This document shows, one piece after another, positions 23,842 to 32,742 of a stretch of DNA of 64,000 nucleotides. Origin of the DNA: Pedococcus sp. 5OH_020 (GTDB lineage Bacteria > Actinomycetota > Actinomycetes > Actinomycetales > Dermatophilaceae); NCBI RefSeq assembly GCF_027812955.1, contig NZ_JAPYZV010000001.1:719610-783609 (forward strand), in the 5' to 3' direction. Positions within the stretch are counted from its first letter, which is position 1; each line of letters starts with the position of its first letter. The translations under genes and the position numbers were made by a program. The notes under the pieces are model-generated. The model was given only the letters and a program-made list of their open reading frames with translations, had not been told where the DNA came from and made no database searches.

Positions 23842-24252
23842 CTAGCGGGTGTGCTCCGAGCCCGCCAGGGTGCCCGAGCCGGCGGAGCCGCCCGACTGCT
23901 GCGCGGCTACCTCCGCGCGGACCGCCTCCATGTCCAGCGCCTGCACCTTCTCGATCACCTCGCAGAGCATCGGCGCCGGCAGCGCACCGGGCTGGGCGAA
24001 GACGAGGATCCCGTCGCGGAAGCCCATGAGGGTCGGGATGGAGGTGATGTTCGCGGCGGCGGCGAGGGCCTGCTCCGCCTCGGTGTCGACCTTGCCGAAC
24101 ACGATGTCCTGGTGCTGCTCGGAGGCGGCTTCGAAGACCGGTCCGAACCTCTTGCAGGGACCGCACCACTCCGCCCAGAAGTCGACGAAGACCGTGCCGC
24201 CCTCCAGGATCGTCTTCTCGAAGTTCTGGGCCGTCAGCGTCGTCGTTGCCAT
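23842..24252 (-). CDS. trxA: Thioredoxin
   Basis: Small dithiol oxidoreductase, 136 residues. The redox centre is WAEWCGPCKRFGP (WCGPC), followed by the cis-Pro in SIPTLMGF. The core is of normal length, with a ~30-residue Ala/Ser/Gly-rich C-terminal extension after KVQALDMEAV that most thioredoxins lack. ATG 24252 is the chosen start; ATG 24264, four codons earlier, is also possible. Confidence 0.92.
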   Translation of the reverse strand: MATTTLTAQNFEKTILEGGTVFVDFWAEWCGPCKRFGPVFEAASEQHQDIVFGKVDTEAEQALAAAANITSIPTLMGFRDGILVFAQPGALPAPMLCEVIEKVQALDMEAVRAEVAAQQSGGSAGSGTLAGSEHTR

Positions 24253-24264
24253 GGCTGTGCTCAT

Positions 24265-24592
24265 CCCGTCCGACCGCGCGCTCGCGGTCAAGTGTGCCGT
24301 TCTACCCGCCTGGCCGAGGTGCCGGCCGCACCGAGCCATGGGCGCGGTGTCGCAGGGTCCGCAAGGCATAACACGGTCCGGCCTCCGAGGCTTCCCGGAG
24401 CACTGTTCCCTCGCAGCGACGCGGCGGTTCGCGCGTACGCCCGCCGACCCAGCGAGCGGGCCGGGGAGCCGACCCAGCGAGCGAGCCGGGGGAGCGCACC
24501 CGACACGGCGAGCCGAGAGCAAGCCGACACGGAGAGCGGACACGGCTTCTCATGGTGGGATGGGGACGAATGGCGTACAGGTGAGGAGCGAC
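24265..24592. other. Intergenic region with tandem repeat, no gene seen
   Basis: 328 bases between divergent trxA and the next membrane protein gene. I see no credible ORF. It contains a 25/26-base tandem duplication at 24443-24493 and degenerate copies of GACACGG and GAGC words up to 24545. Confidence 0.5.
24443..24493. repeat. Tandem direct repeat, two copies of 25-26 bases
   Basis: Both copies begin GCCGACCCAGCGAGCG and end GCCGGGGA or GCCGGGGGA; they differ by one substitution and one inserted G. Copy one is 24443-24467, copy two 24468-24493. It lies in the trxA/membrane protein spacer. Confidence 0.75.
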
Positions 24593-25138
24593 ATGGCCGG
24601 CGACAGGGGAGGCGACCTGGCGGGCGACAGGGGGGCTCAGCCAGCGCGCGACCTGGCGGCGCAGACGCCGGCTGAGCGGGGTACGCCGCAGGACACCGGT
24701 GCGCGGGTCATCACCGTCGGCCGGCTTTTCGGCGTGCTCGCCATCCTGCTCGTGCCCTGGACGGCCTACGTCGCCCTCACCTTGCCGCCGAGGGCTCGCG
24801 CGGAGAACTACGACCTTGCCTGGGGCGGGTTCGACGTTGGCCTGGTGGTCCTGCTCGGCTGCACCGCCTATGCGGCGGTCCGGCACAGCACCTGGCTGGC
24901 GGCCGTGGCGGGAGCGACGGCGGCTGCACTGGTCACGGACGCGTGGTTCGACGTGGTCACCGCACCGAGCGCCGCCGACCGCTGGCTCGCCGCCGCGATG
25001 GCGCTCCTGGTCGAGCTCCCGCTCGCCGTGGTCTCCGCGTGGCTGGCGGTACGGGGTCAGGAGCTCCTCGCGTTGCGCGTGCGCTGGTCGACCTGGCGCA
25101 GCCTGCGTGAGCGGCCCGCGGTGCACCGGAAGGTCTGA
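24593..25138 (+). CDS. Small membrane protein of unknown function
   Basis: A 181-residue protein. The first ~45 residues are hydrophilic and Gly/Asp/Ala rich. Four transmembrane helices follow: FGVLAILLVPWTAYVALTL, FDVGLVVLLGCTAYAAV, WLAAVAGATAAALVTDAWFDV and ALLVELPLAVVSAWLAV. The short motif TDAWFDV between helices three and four is typical of a conserved actinobacterial membrane family of unknown role. ATG 24593 is preceded by GAGGAG; ATG 24560 is an in-frame alternative. Confidence 0.75.
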   Translation: MAGDRGGDLAGDRGAQPARDLAAQTPAERGTPQDTGARVITVGRLFGVLAILLVPWTAYVALTLPPRARAENYDLAWGGFDVGLVVLLGCTAYAAVRHSTWLAAVAGATAAALVTDAWFDVVTAPSAADRWLAAAMALLVELPLAVVSAWLAVRGQELLALRVRWSTWRSLRERPAVHRKV

Positions 25139-25275
25139 CCCCGTGCCCGTTCCGGCTCAGTGGGCCGGAGGGCCTGCCTCGAGCGGCACCGGGAACGGCT
25201 GCCGCGAGCGGCACCTGGTGCAGGCGACTGCCATGCGGTTTCGGCCTACCGCACGGTAGCCGCGAGAATGCGGGC

Positions 25276-26730
<1,455 letters not shown>

Positions 26731-26775
26731 CCACCGGGCGTCCACGCGGACACGCAGCACTGGCGGTCCGAACAG

Positions 26776-27831
26776 CTACCGGCCAGGCAGCGCGAACTCC
26801 GCTGCCAGCAGCTCGAGGCTTCGCAGCCTCGCCTCGAGGTCGGGCGTCGGCGCGACGAGGGTCACCTCGTCGGCTCCCGCCTCGTCCGCCAGGGCGGTCA
26901 GTCCCGCCGCGACCGAGGCTGGCGGTCCGGCATACACGCGTCCCGCCAGGGTCGGCTCGATCCGACGGAACTCCTCCGAGAGGCGGAACTCGCGGATCTC
27001 GGCCGAGCTGGGCCGCCTCGTGTCGCCCCGGCCGATGCGCTGCCTCTGCAGCGCCCACCCGGCGCGGAAGTCCGCGGCCACGTCGTCGTCGTCCGTGGCC
27101 AGCGCCAGGACGCTGATGATCACCCTGGGAGTGTCACCCAGCGGTCCGGGACGGAAGTCGCGGCGGTAGGCGCGCAGCGCGTCCACGGCGAGGCCCGGGC
27201 TCATGTGGTGCGCGAAGACCGTCGTCATTCCGTTCGCGGCGGCGAACGAGGAGCCCCAGCCGCTCGAACCCAGCATGAGCAGCTCGGGGGACGTGTCCAC
27301 GAGCGGCGTGGCGAGCACAGACCGGAACGGGTGGTCTGCGGGCCAGCGGTCGGACAGGAACGCGATGAGCTCGGCCGCCTGCTGCGGGAAGTCGTCCGCA
27401 GTCAGAGCCTCACGCGAACGGCGGAGGGCGAACGCCGTCAGCTGGTCCGTGCCCGGCGCCCGCCCCAGCCCGAGATCGATCCGGCGGGGGTGCAGCATCT
27501 CCAGGGTGCGGAACCACTCCGCGACCTTGAGGGGGGAGTGGTTGGGCAGCATGATCCCTGCCGCGCCGACCCGGATTCGCTCGGTGAGCCCGGCCAGGTG
27601 AGCGATGAGGATCTCCGGCGAGCTGCTGGCCAGCCCGGCGAAGCTGTGGTGCTCGCTGATCCAGTAGCGCGAGTAGCCCAGACGGTCCGCGGCCTGAGCG
27701 GTGCGGACGCTCCTGCGGATGGCGTCCTGGGCGGTCAGCCCTTGCGGTACGTCGACGAAGTCGAGCAGGGACAGGGGACGGCCGCGGGAGGTGCTCACGT
27801 GCCGTGCCAACAGCCTTGTCGCCGGGCTCAT
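26776..27831 (-). CDS. LLM class flavin-dependent oxidoreductase
   Basis: A 351-residue luciferase-like monooxygenase fold protein. Typical features: PLSLLDFVDVPQG at the N-terminus, YSRYWISEHHSF (EHH signature), AGIMLPNHSPLKVAEWFRTL, RIDLGLGRAPGTD and LMLGSSGWGS. The enzymes use FMN or F420; the substrate is unknown. The start is uncertain: ATG 27831 is given, GTG 27798 gives the N-terminus most like the family (STSRGRPLSLLDF), and GTG 27867 is the longest. It is divergent from the VanZ-like gene. Confidence 0.88.
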   Translation of the reverse strand: MSPATRLLARHVSTSRGRPLSLLDFVDVPQGLTAQDAIRRSVRTAQAADRLGYSRYWISEHHSFAGLASSSPEILIAHLAGLTERIRVGAAGIMLPNHSPLKVAEWFRTLEMLHPRRIDLGLGRAPGTDQLTAFALRRSREALTADDFPQQAAELIAFLSDRWPADHPFRSVLATPLVDTSPELLMLGSSGWGSSFAAANGMTTVFAHHMSPGLAVDALRAYRRDFRPGPLGDTPRVIISVLALATDDDDVAADFRAGWALQRQRIGRGDTRRPSSAEIREFRLSEEFRRIEPTLAGRVYAGPPASVAAGLTALADEAGADEVTLVAPTPDLEARLRSLELLAAEFALPGR

Positions 27832-27881
27832 TCCGCCGAGCTGCGTCGAGCCCCTGGTTCGGGCCACCTGGTCGGCCCGCC

Positions 27882-27887
27882 TAGGGT
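27882..27887 (+). promoter_or_regulatory. Putative -10 element (TAGGGT) for the VanZ-like gene
   Basis: TAGGGT, then six bases, then GTG at 27894. The complementary strand reads TAGGCG across the same TA step, a poorer -10 that might serve the divergent LLM oxidoreductase. Confidence 0.45.
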
Positions 27888-27893
27888 GGGCGG

Positions 27894-28280
27894 GTGAGCA
27901 GCCCCTCGACAGCCACGGCCCCGACGGGTGCGTCGACGCGCACGGGCCGGCGACTTCGCGTGCTGCTGGCGGTGGTGGTCGTCCTGCACCTCGCGGCGCT
28001 GTACTGGCCGCAGGTGACCGTCGAAGGACCCGTCACATGGAGCGACAAGGTGGTCCACGTGTTGCTGTTCGGCGTCCCGACCGCTCTCGCATTGTTGGCC
28101 AGGGCCCGTCCGCGGCTGGTGGTCGCCCTGCTCGCACTCCATGCGCCGGTCAGCGAGCTCCTCCAGCACTACGTCCTTCCGCATCGCTCCGGCGACGTAT
28201 GGGACGCGGTGGCGGACCTGAGCGGGGTGGTGCTCGGCGTCACGGTGGTCGTGGTCGGGCGGCGGTTGCGTCACTGGTAG
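27894..28280 (+). CDS. VanZ-like family membrane protein
   Basis: A 128-residue membrane protein with three to four helices (VLLAVVVVLHLAALYWP, VVHVLLFGVPTALALL, LVVALLALHAPVSELLQ, GVVLGVTVVVVG). SDKVVHVLLFG and the SELLQHYVLPHRSGDVWDAVADL segment are the VanZ-like signature. VanZ itself gives low-level teicoplanin resistance; most chromosomal relatives have no known role. GTG start with a predicted leaderless mRNA. Confidence 0.8.
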   Translation: MSSPSTATAPTGASTRTGRRLRVLLAVVVVLHLAALYWPQVTVEGPVTWSDKVVHVLLFGVPTALALLARARPRLVVALLALHAPVSELLQHYVLPHRSGDVWDAVADLSGVVLGVTVVVVGRRLRHW

Positions 28281-28440
28281 ACTGGTCCTGCTCAGATCGG
28301 CGGTGCCTGGCAGCGCCACACGTGGCAAGGTCGCCACGCTCCACTGTTCCTACTCCGACTGGGCCCCCCGGATGACAAGTGTTGGTCCGGTCCACCGGGC
28401 GTTCAGCGCCTGAGGCTCGTCTTCATCGTTGCCCTCGCCA

Positions 28441-28471
28441 GGTAGCTCGAGACGTGTCTGCCTCGAGTACC
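28441..28471 (+). promoter_or_regulatory. Hairpin in the leader of the DEAD-box helicase gene
   Basis: GGTAGCTCGAG (28441-28451) pairs with CTCGAGTACC (28462-28471), ten base pairs with a single bulged G, 19 bases before the GTG start at 28491. There are 210 bases between the preceding gene and this start, long for this compact region. No T tract follows, so it is more likely a leader structure than a terminator. Confidence 0.45.
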
Positions 28472-28490
28472 TGAAGTGAGTTGAATATCT

Positions 28491-30497
28491 GTGCCCAAGA
28501 ACCTGCGATCCAGCGCGCCCAAAAAGGCCCGTTGGACAGCCGACCAGAAGGCTGCCGCCCAGAAGGGTCCCAAGAAGGCCCATCGTGGCCAGTCCGCTCC
28601 TGCGCCCGGCAAGCCGTATGCCGCCCGCCCGTCCCGCGACGGCGAGCGTCGCCTCGAGCGTGACGAGCGTCCGCAGCGTCGGGAGTTCTCCCGTGACGAG
28701 CGTCCGCAGCGTCGAAAGTTCTCTCGTGACGAGCGTCCGCAGCGTCGGGAGTTCTCCCGTGACGAGAGCCGTGGCCCGCGTCGGGAGTTCTCTCGTGACG
28801 AGCGTCCGCAGCGTCGGGAGTTCTCCCGTGACGAGCGTCCGCAGCGTCGGGAGTTCTCCCGTGACGAGAGCCGTGGCCCGCGTCGGGAGTTCTCGCGTGA
28901 CGAGCGTCCGCAGCGTCGGGAGTTCTCCCGTGACGAGAGCCGTGGCCCGCGTCGGGAGTTCTCTCGTGACGAGAGCCGTGGTCCGCGTCGCTACGAGCGA
29001 AGTGACCGTTTGGACCGTGGCTCCCGGCCCAACCCTCGCTTCGACGCGGTGGTCGACCCAGAGGCTGAGCGCCTGGAGGCGGACACCTGGGTGAAGGCGA
29101 CCCGCAAGAGCGTCGACGGTCCCGTCGTGGTCGACGCCCACAACGGTTTCGCCGGGCTCGGGCTCAGCGAGCGGCTGGTGGAGCGCCTCGCCCGGGACGG
29201 CATCACCACGCCGTTCCCGATCCAGGCGGCGACGATCCCTGACGCGCTGGCCGGCAAGGACGTCCTCGGCCGCGGTCAGACGGGCTCGGGCAAGACGCTG
29301 GCCTTCGGCCTGCCACTGCTCTCTCGTCTCGCGGACGGGCGCAAGGCGGCCCCCCGGGCGCCGCGCGCCTTGGTGCTGGTCCCGACGCGCGAGCTTGCCA
29401 TGCAGGTCTCCGACGCGCTCGAGCCGCTGGTGCACGTCCTCGGGCTGCGTCACAAGCTGGTGGCCGGCGGGCTGTCGTACACCACGCAGATCAGCGCCCT
29501 CAACCGCGGCGTCGAGGTCCTCATCGCGACGCCAGGCCGCCTGAAGGACCTCATCGAGCGCGAGGCCGTCCGGCTCGGTGACGTGGAGATCGCCGTCCTC
29601 GACGAGGCCGACCACATGGCCGACATGGGCTTCATGCCGGAGGTCACCGCGATCCTCGACCAGATGCCGGCGGGCGGCCAGCGGATGCTCTTCTCCGCAA
29701 CGCTCGACAACGGCATCGACCAACTCGTCGACCGCTACCTGACCGACCCGGTGACGCACTCGACCGACGACGCCAAGGCCTCCGTCACGACGATGGAGCA
29801 CCACGTGCTCCTCATCGACCCCATGCACAAGAAGACGATCACCGCCGAGGTCGCGAACCGTGCCGGCCGCACCGTGGTCTTCGTGCGCACCAAGCTGGGC
29901 GCCGACCGTGTCGCGTTGCAGCTGCGGGAGCAGGGTGTGTTCGCCGCGGCGTTGCATGGTGGCCTCAACCAGGGCGCGCGCAACCGTGTCCTCGGGGCGT
30001 TCCGCGATGGCTCGCTGCCCGTGCTGGTCGCCACCGACGTGGCAGCCCGCGGCATCCACGTCGACGCCGTCTCCGTGGTGCTGCAGGTGGACCCACCGGC
30101 GGACCACAAGGACTACCTGCACCGATCCGGCCGGACGGCGAGGGCCGGCGACAAGGGCACCGTGGTGACCCTGGCGCTGCCGCACCAACGCCGCACCATG
30201 GAGCGGATGGCGCGGGACGCCGGCATCGACGCGCTGCCCACCAAGGCCGTCCCAGGCGATGAGCGGCTTGCCGCCACGGGCGCCACCAGCCCCAGCGGGG
30301 TCCCGGTCCCGGAGGACAAGGTCCGCCGGATCCTCGAGGGCGAGAAGCGCGGACGCCGTCCCGGTGGGCCTCGCGGAGAGGGTGCTCGCGGGGACGGTCC
30401 GCGTCGACCGCGCCACGGCGGACGTACCTTCAGGGGTGAGCGTGCAGTCGCCCGCGACGGCGACCGCTCAGGGTACTCGCGGGCTCCCCGCGGCTGA
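28491..30497 (+). CDS. DEAD-box RNA helicase with N-terminal RDER repeats
   Basis: ATP-dependent RNA helicase of 668 residues. Residues 57-169 are ten tandem units of 11-12 residues, RDERPQRREFS or RDESRGPRREFS, an Arg-rich low-complexity tract likely to bind RNA. The helicase core follows: Q motif (FPIQAATIPDALAG), motif I GQTGSGKT, motif II DEAD in VLDEADHMADMGF, motif III SAT, motif V ARGIHVD and motif VI HRSGRTARAG. A basic Gly/Arg-rich tail ends the protein. RhlE-like architecture, probably in RNA turnover or ribosome assembly. GTG start; no strong ribosome site. Confidence 0.93.
   Translation: MPKNLRSSAPKKARWTADQKAAAQKGPKKAHRGQSAPAPGKPYAARPSRDGERRLERDERPQRREFSRDERPQRRKFSRDERPQRREFSRDESRGPRREFSRDERPQRREFSRDERPQRREFSRDESRGPRREFSRDERPQRREFSRDESRGPRREFSRDESRGPRRYERSDRLDRGSRPNPRFDAVVDPEAERLEADTWVKATRKSVDGPVVVDAHNGFAGLGLSERLVERLARDGITTPFPIQAATIPDALAGKDVLGRGQTGSGKTLAFGLPLLSRLADGRKAAPRAPRALVLVPTRELAMQVSDALEPLVHVLGLRHKLVAGGLSYTTQISALNRGVEVLIATPGRLKDLIEREAVRLGDVEIAVLDEADHMADMGFMPEVTAILDQMPAGGQRMLFSATLDNGIDQLVDRYLTDPVTHSTDDAKASVTTMEHHVLLIDPMHKKTITAEVANRAGRTVVFVRTKLGADRVALQLREQGVFAAALHGGLNQGARNRVLGAFRDGSLPVLVATDVAARGIHVDAVSVVLQVDPPADHKDYLHRSGRTARAGDKGTVVTLALPHQRRTMERMARDAGIDALPTKAVPGDERLAATGATSPSGVPVPEDKVRRILEGEKRGRRPGGPRGEGARGDGPRRPRHGGRTFRGERAVARDGDRSGYSRAPRG
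28659..28997 (+). repeat. Coding tandem repeat in the helicase gene, ten units of 33 or 36 bases
   Basis: Two unit types alternate: six of 33 bases (RDERPQRR-E/K-FS) and four based on the 36-base type (RDESRGPRREFS, the last diverging to RDESRGPRRYE). Order: A A A B A A B A B B. Unit copies are almost identical in DNA, differing at a few third positions, so unit number may vary between strains. Confidence 0.9.
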
Positions 30498-30548
30498 CCC
30501 GTCCCGCCCCCGGGCCGCGCCCACGGTGGGTCACCCGAACAGTCAGAG

Positions 30549-30573
30549 CCCCGGTCGGTACGACCGGGGTTTT
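30549..30573 (+). terminator. Intrinsic terminator after the DEAD-box helicase gene
   Basis: CCCCGGTCG-GTA-CGACCGGGG followed by TTTT: a perfect 9-bp stem with a three-base loop and a short T run. It ends only 24 bases before the yqgE start, so yqgE needs its own signals or read-through. Confidence 0.85.
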
Positions 30574-30597
30574 GACGTTACGGGTAAGAATGGAGGC

Positions 30598-31155
30598 GTG
30601 GAGCTCACCGACCTCTCGGGCAGCCTGCTCGTCGCGACGCCGCAGATCGAGGACGGCGTCTTCCGTCGTAGCGTCGTGCTCCTGCTGCACCACGACGCCG
30701 AGGGTGCCCAGGGAGTCGTGCTCAACCGGCCGATGGAGGCCCGGGTCGACGCGGTACTCCCCGACTGGCAGGAGCACGCGACGTCGCCGTCGGTCCTCTT
30801 CGAGGGTGGGCCGGTGGGCCTGGACAGTGCTCTGGGTCTGGTCACCGTGCCCGGGGACGTCGAGCCCATGGGGGTCAAGCGCCTGTTCCGCGGACTCGGT
30901 CTCGTCGACCTCGACACACCGCCGTCCATCGTCGTCCCGGAGGTGGCCGGACTGCGGATCTTCGCCGGGTATGCCGGGTGGTCGCCCGGACAGCTGGAGG
31001 ACGAGGTCGGCTCCGGCAGCTGGTATGTCGTCGAGTCCGAGGGCCGCGACGCATTCGACGACGACCCACAGGGGCTGTGGGTCCGCGTTCTTCGTCGCCA
31101 GCGTGACCATCTCGCCTTCGTCTCCACGTTCCCGGCCGACCCGGAGCTGAACTGA
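30598..31155 (+). CDS. YqgE/AlgH family protein (UPF0301)
   Basis: A 185-residue cytoplasmic protein. Family signatures are GSLLVATPQIEDGVFRRSV, VVLNRPMEARV, FEGGPVGLDS and FAGYAGWSPGQLEDE. The biochemical role is not settled; relatives were linked to alginate regulation only by early genetics. GTG 30598 is preceded by GGAGG, and starts upstream in the same frame would run through the terminator. Confidence 0.92.
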   Translation: MELTDLSGSLLVATPQIEDGVFRRSVVLLLHHDAEGAQGVVLNRPMEARVDAVLPDWQEHATSPSVLFEGGPVGLDSALGLVTVPGDVEPMGVKRLFRGLGLVDLDTPPSIVVPEVAGLRIFAGYAGWSPGQLEDEVGSGSWYVVESEGRDAFDDDPQGLWVRVLRRQRDHLAFVSTFPADPELN

Positions 31156-31165
31156 GCGCGCGGCA

Positions 31166-31171
31166 TACACT
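31166..31171 (+). promoter_or_regulatory. Putative -10 element (TACACT) for the DUF3039 gene
   Basis: TACACT, six bases, then ATG at 31178. It begins 11 bases after the yqgE stop codon, so the small gene may have its own leaderless transcript. Confidence 0.45.
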
Positions 31172-31177
31172 CGGCGC

Positions 31178-31480
31178 ATGAGCGACCCTCAGATCCCCCT
31201 GGACGACCCCCTGGCCCCGTCGGCCCAGCCGTCCACGTCGACGGCGGTGCTCGAGCGCGAGCAGGTCGAGGAGCAGCTCCAGGAACCGGGCGACCACGAA
31301 CGTTTCTCGCACTACGTCCGCAAGGAGAAGATCCTCGAGAGCGCGTTGTCCGGGGAGCCCGTTGTCGCGCTCTGCGGAAAGGTCTGGGTGCCTGGACGCG
31401 ACCCCAAGAAGTTCCCCGTGTGCCCCACCTGCAAGGAGATCTACGAGGGGCTCCGCGCCCCGCAGGACGGCCAGGAGTAG
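31178..31480 (+). CDS. DUF3039 domain protein
   Basis: A 100-residue protein: acidic, Pro/Ser-rich first 40 residues, then the conserved core HYVRKEKILESALSGEPVVALCGKVWVP and a Cys pair in FPVCPTCKEIY. The three cysteines (ALCGK, CPTC) suggest a small metal site. The family is confined mainly to actinobacteria and has no known function. Confidence 0.85.
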   Translation: MSDPQIPLDDPLAPSAQPSTSTAVLEREQVEEQLQEPGDHERFSHYVRKEKILESALSGEPVVALCGKVWVPGRDPKKFPVCPTCKEIYEGLRAPQDGQE

Positions 31481-31662
31481 CCGGAACGCTGGCGCAGAAT
31501 GGAGCCTGGACGGGCCTGTGACCTGCCTGTTCCTTCCATCGGCCACCCGGTGAAACCCGGGAGGACTCTTTACCCGCCCTTGAGCAACCGGTGAGCAGGT
31601 GCTCCGTAGCGTCGCCTTCTCGGGCCTGTCCACACCCGGTGGAGCCCCGCGAAAGGACACCC

Positions 31663-32631
31663 ATGTCGCGACGATCCCGCATCGCACTCTCCTGCCTGGT
31701 GCTCGGCGCAGCCGCGCTCTCCCTCGGACAGGGCAGCGCCGGCGCGCAGCCCATGGCGGGCCTCGACTCCGTGAAAGCGGAGTGCGCCACCCACACGGAC
31801 GCCGTCAACACCGCCCGGGCGGCCGCGGGGGGCAACCGTAAGGACGCGAACGAGCTGAGCCCCGCCCAGGCGAAGGCCTTCGAGACCGCCTTCGCCAAGG
31901 ACATGGCCGCCAAGGGCTACAGCAAGGGCTCGGACGGCTCGGCCCGCAAGCCCGGCGGCACGACCAACGCCTTCGCGGCGACGACCGTGAACGTGTACGT
32001 CCACGTCATCAGCGACGGAACCCATGGCAAGGTCACCTCGACGCAGATCACCAACCAGCTCAACGTCCTCAAGAACGCCTACGCGTCCTCGCGGTTCTCC
32101 TTCTCGCTGGCAGGGACGGAGACGACCGTCAACAGCGGCTGGTACAACCTCGCGCAGGGCGGCAGCGCAGAGCGGGCCATGAAGACCGCCCTACGCAAGG
32201 GGACGATGGACGACCTCAACATCTACACGGCCAACCTCTCCGGCGGGCTTCTCGGGTGGGCCACCTTCCCGAAGTCGTCGTACGACGTGATGGACGGCGT
32301 CGTCGTGCTCGACCAGAGCCTGCCTGGAGGGACGGCGTCGCCGTACAACCTCGGTGACACCGCGACCCACGAGGCCGGCCACTGGTTCGGCCTGTACCAC
32401 ACGTTCCAGGGCGGCTGCACCGGCCAGGGCGACTACGTGTCTGACACTCCCGCCGAGGCCTCGGCGGCCTTCGGCTGCCCGACCGGCCGCGACAGCTGCG
32501 CCTCCTCCGCGGGGCTGGACCCGATCAAGAACTTCATGGACTACACCGACGACGCCTGCATGAACACCTTCTCGCCCGGCCAGACCACTCGGATACAGAG
32601 CTCCTGGGTGACCTACCGCCAGGGGAAGTGA
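31663..32631 (+). CDS. Secreted zinc metalloprotease (M43-type)
   Basis: A 322-residue exported protease. Signal peptide: RRSRIALSCLVLGAAALSLG with cleavage near GAQP. A propeptide-like region reaches about residue 100. The catalytic zinc motif is THEAGHWFGLYHTF (HExxHxxGxxH), followed by FQGGC and conserved cysteines (CPTGRDSC), then the Met-turn region FMDYTDDACMNTF, all typical of the M43 (pappalysin/cytophagalysin) metzincins. ATG 31663 has GAAAGGA upstream. A strong hairpin follows the gene. Confidence 0.9.
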   Translation: MSRRSRIALSCLVLGAAALSLGQGSAGAQPMAGLDSVKAECATHTDAVNTARAAAGGNRKDANELSPAQAKAFETAFAKDMAAKGYSKGSDGSARKPGGTTNAFAATTVNVYVHVISDGTHGKVTSTQITNQLNVLKNAYASSRFSFSLAGTETTVNSGWYNLAQGGSAERAMKTALRKGTMDDLNIYTANLSGGLLGWATFPKSSYDVMDGVVVLDQSLPGGTASPYNLGDTATHEAGHWFGLYHTFQGGCTGQGDYVSDTPAEASAAFGCPTGRDSCASSAGLDPIKNFMDYTDDACMNTFSPGQTTRIQSSWVTYRQGK

Positions 32632-32673
32632 GCCTGCTCGACGCCGCGGCGCCCGACACGCCGTAGCACAGGA

Positions 32674-32705
32674 CCGGGGCCCCGGCTCGCACGCCGGGGC
32701 CCCGG
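32674..32705 (+). terminator. Hairpin terminator after the metalloprotease gene
   Basis: CCGGGGCCCCGGC-TCGCAC-GCCGGGGCCCCGG: a perfect 13-bp stem with a six-base loop, 43 bases after the stop codon, without a T tract. Confidence 0.75.
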
Positions 32706-32742
32706 CATGTCGGTTCCGGGCGGCGGTTATCGTGGCCGCCCT

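Noticed and set aside
28659..28997. Regular repeats that might suggest a CRISPR array
   Set aside because: Units are contiguous, coding, of 33/36 bases in frame, with no unique spacers.
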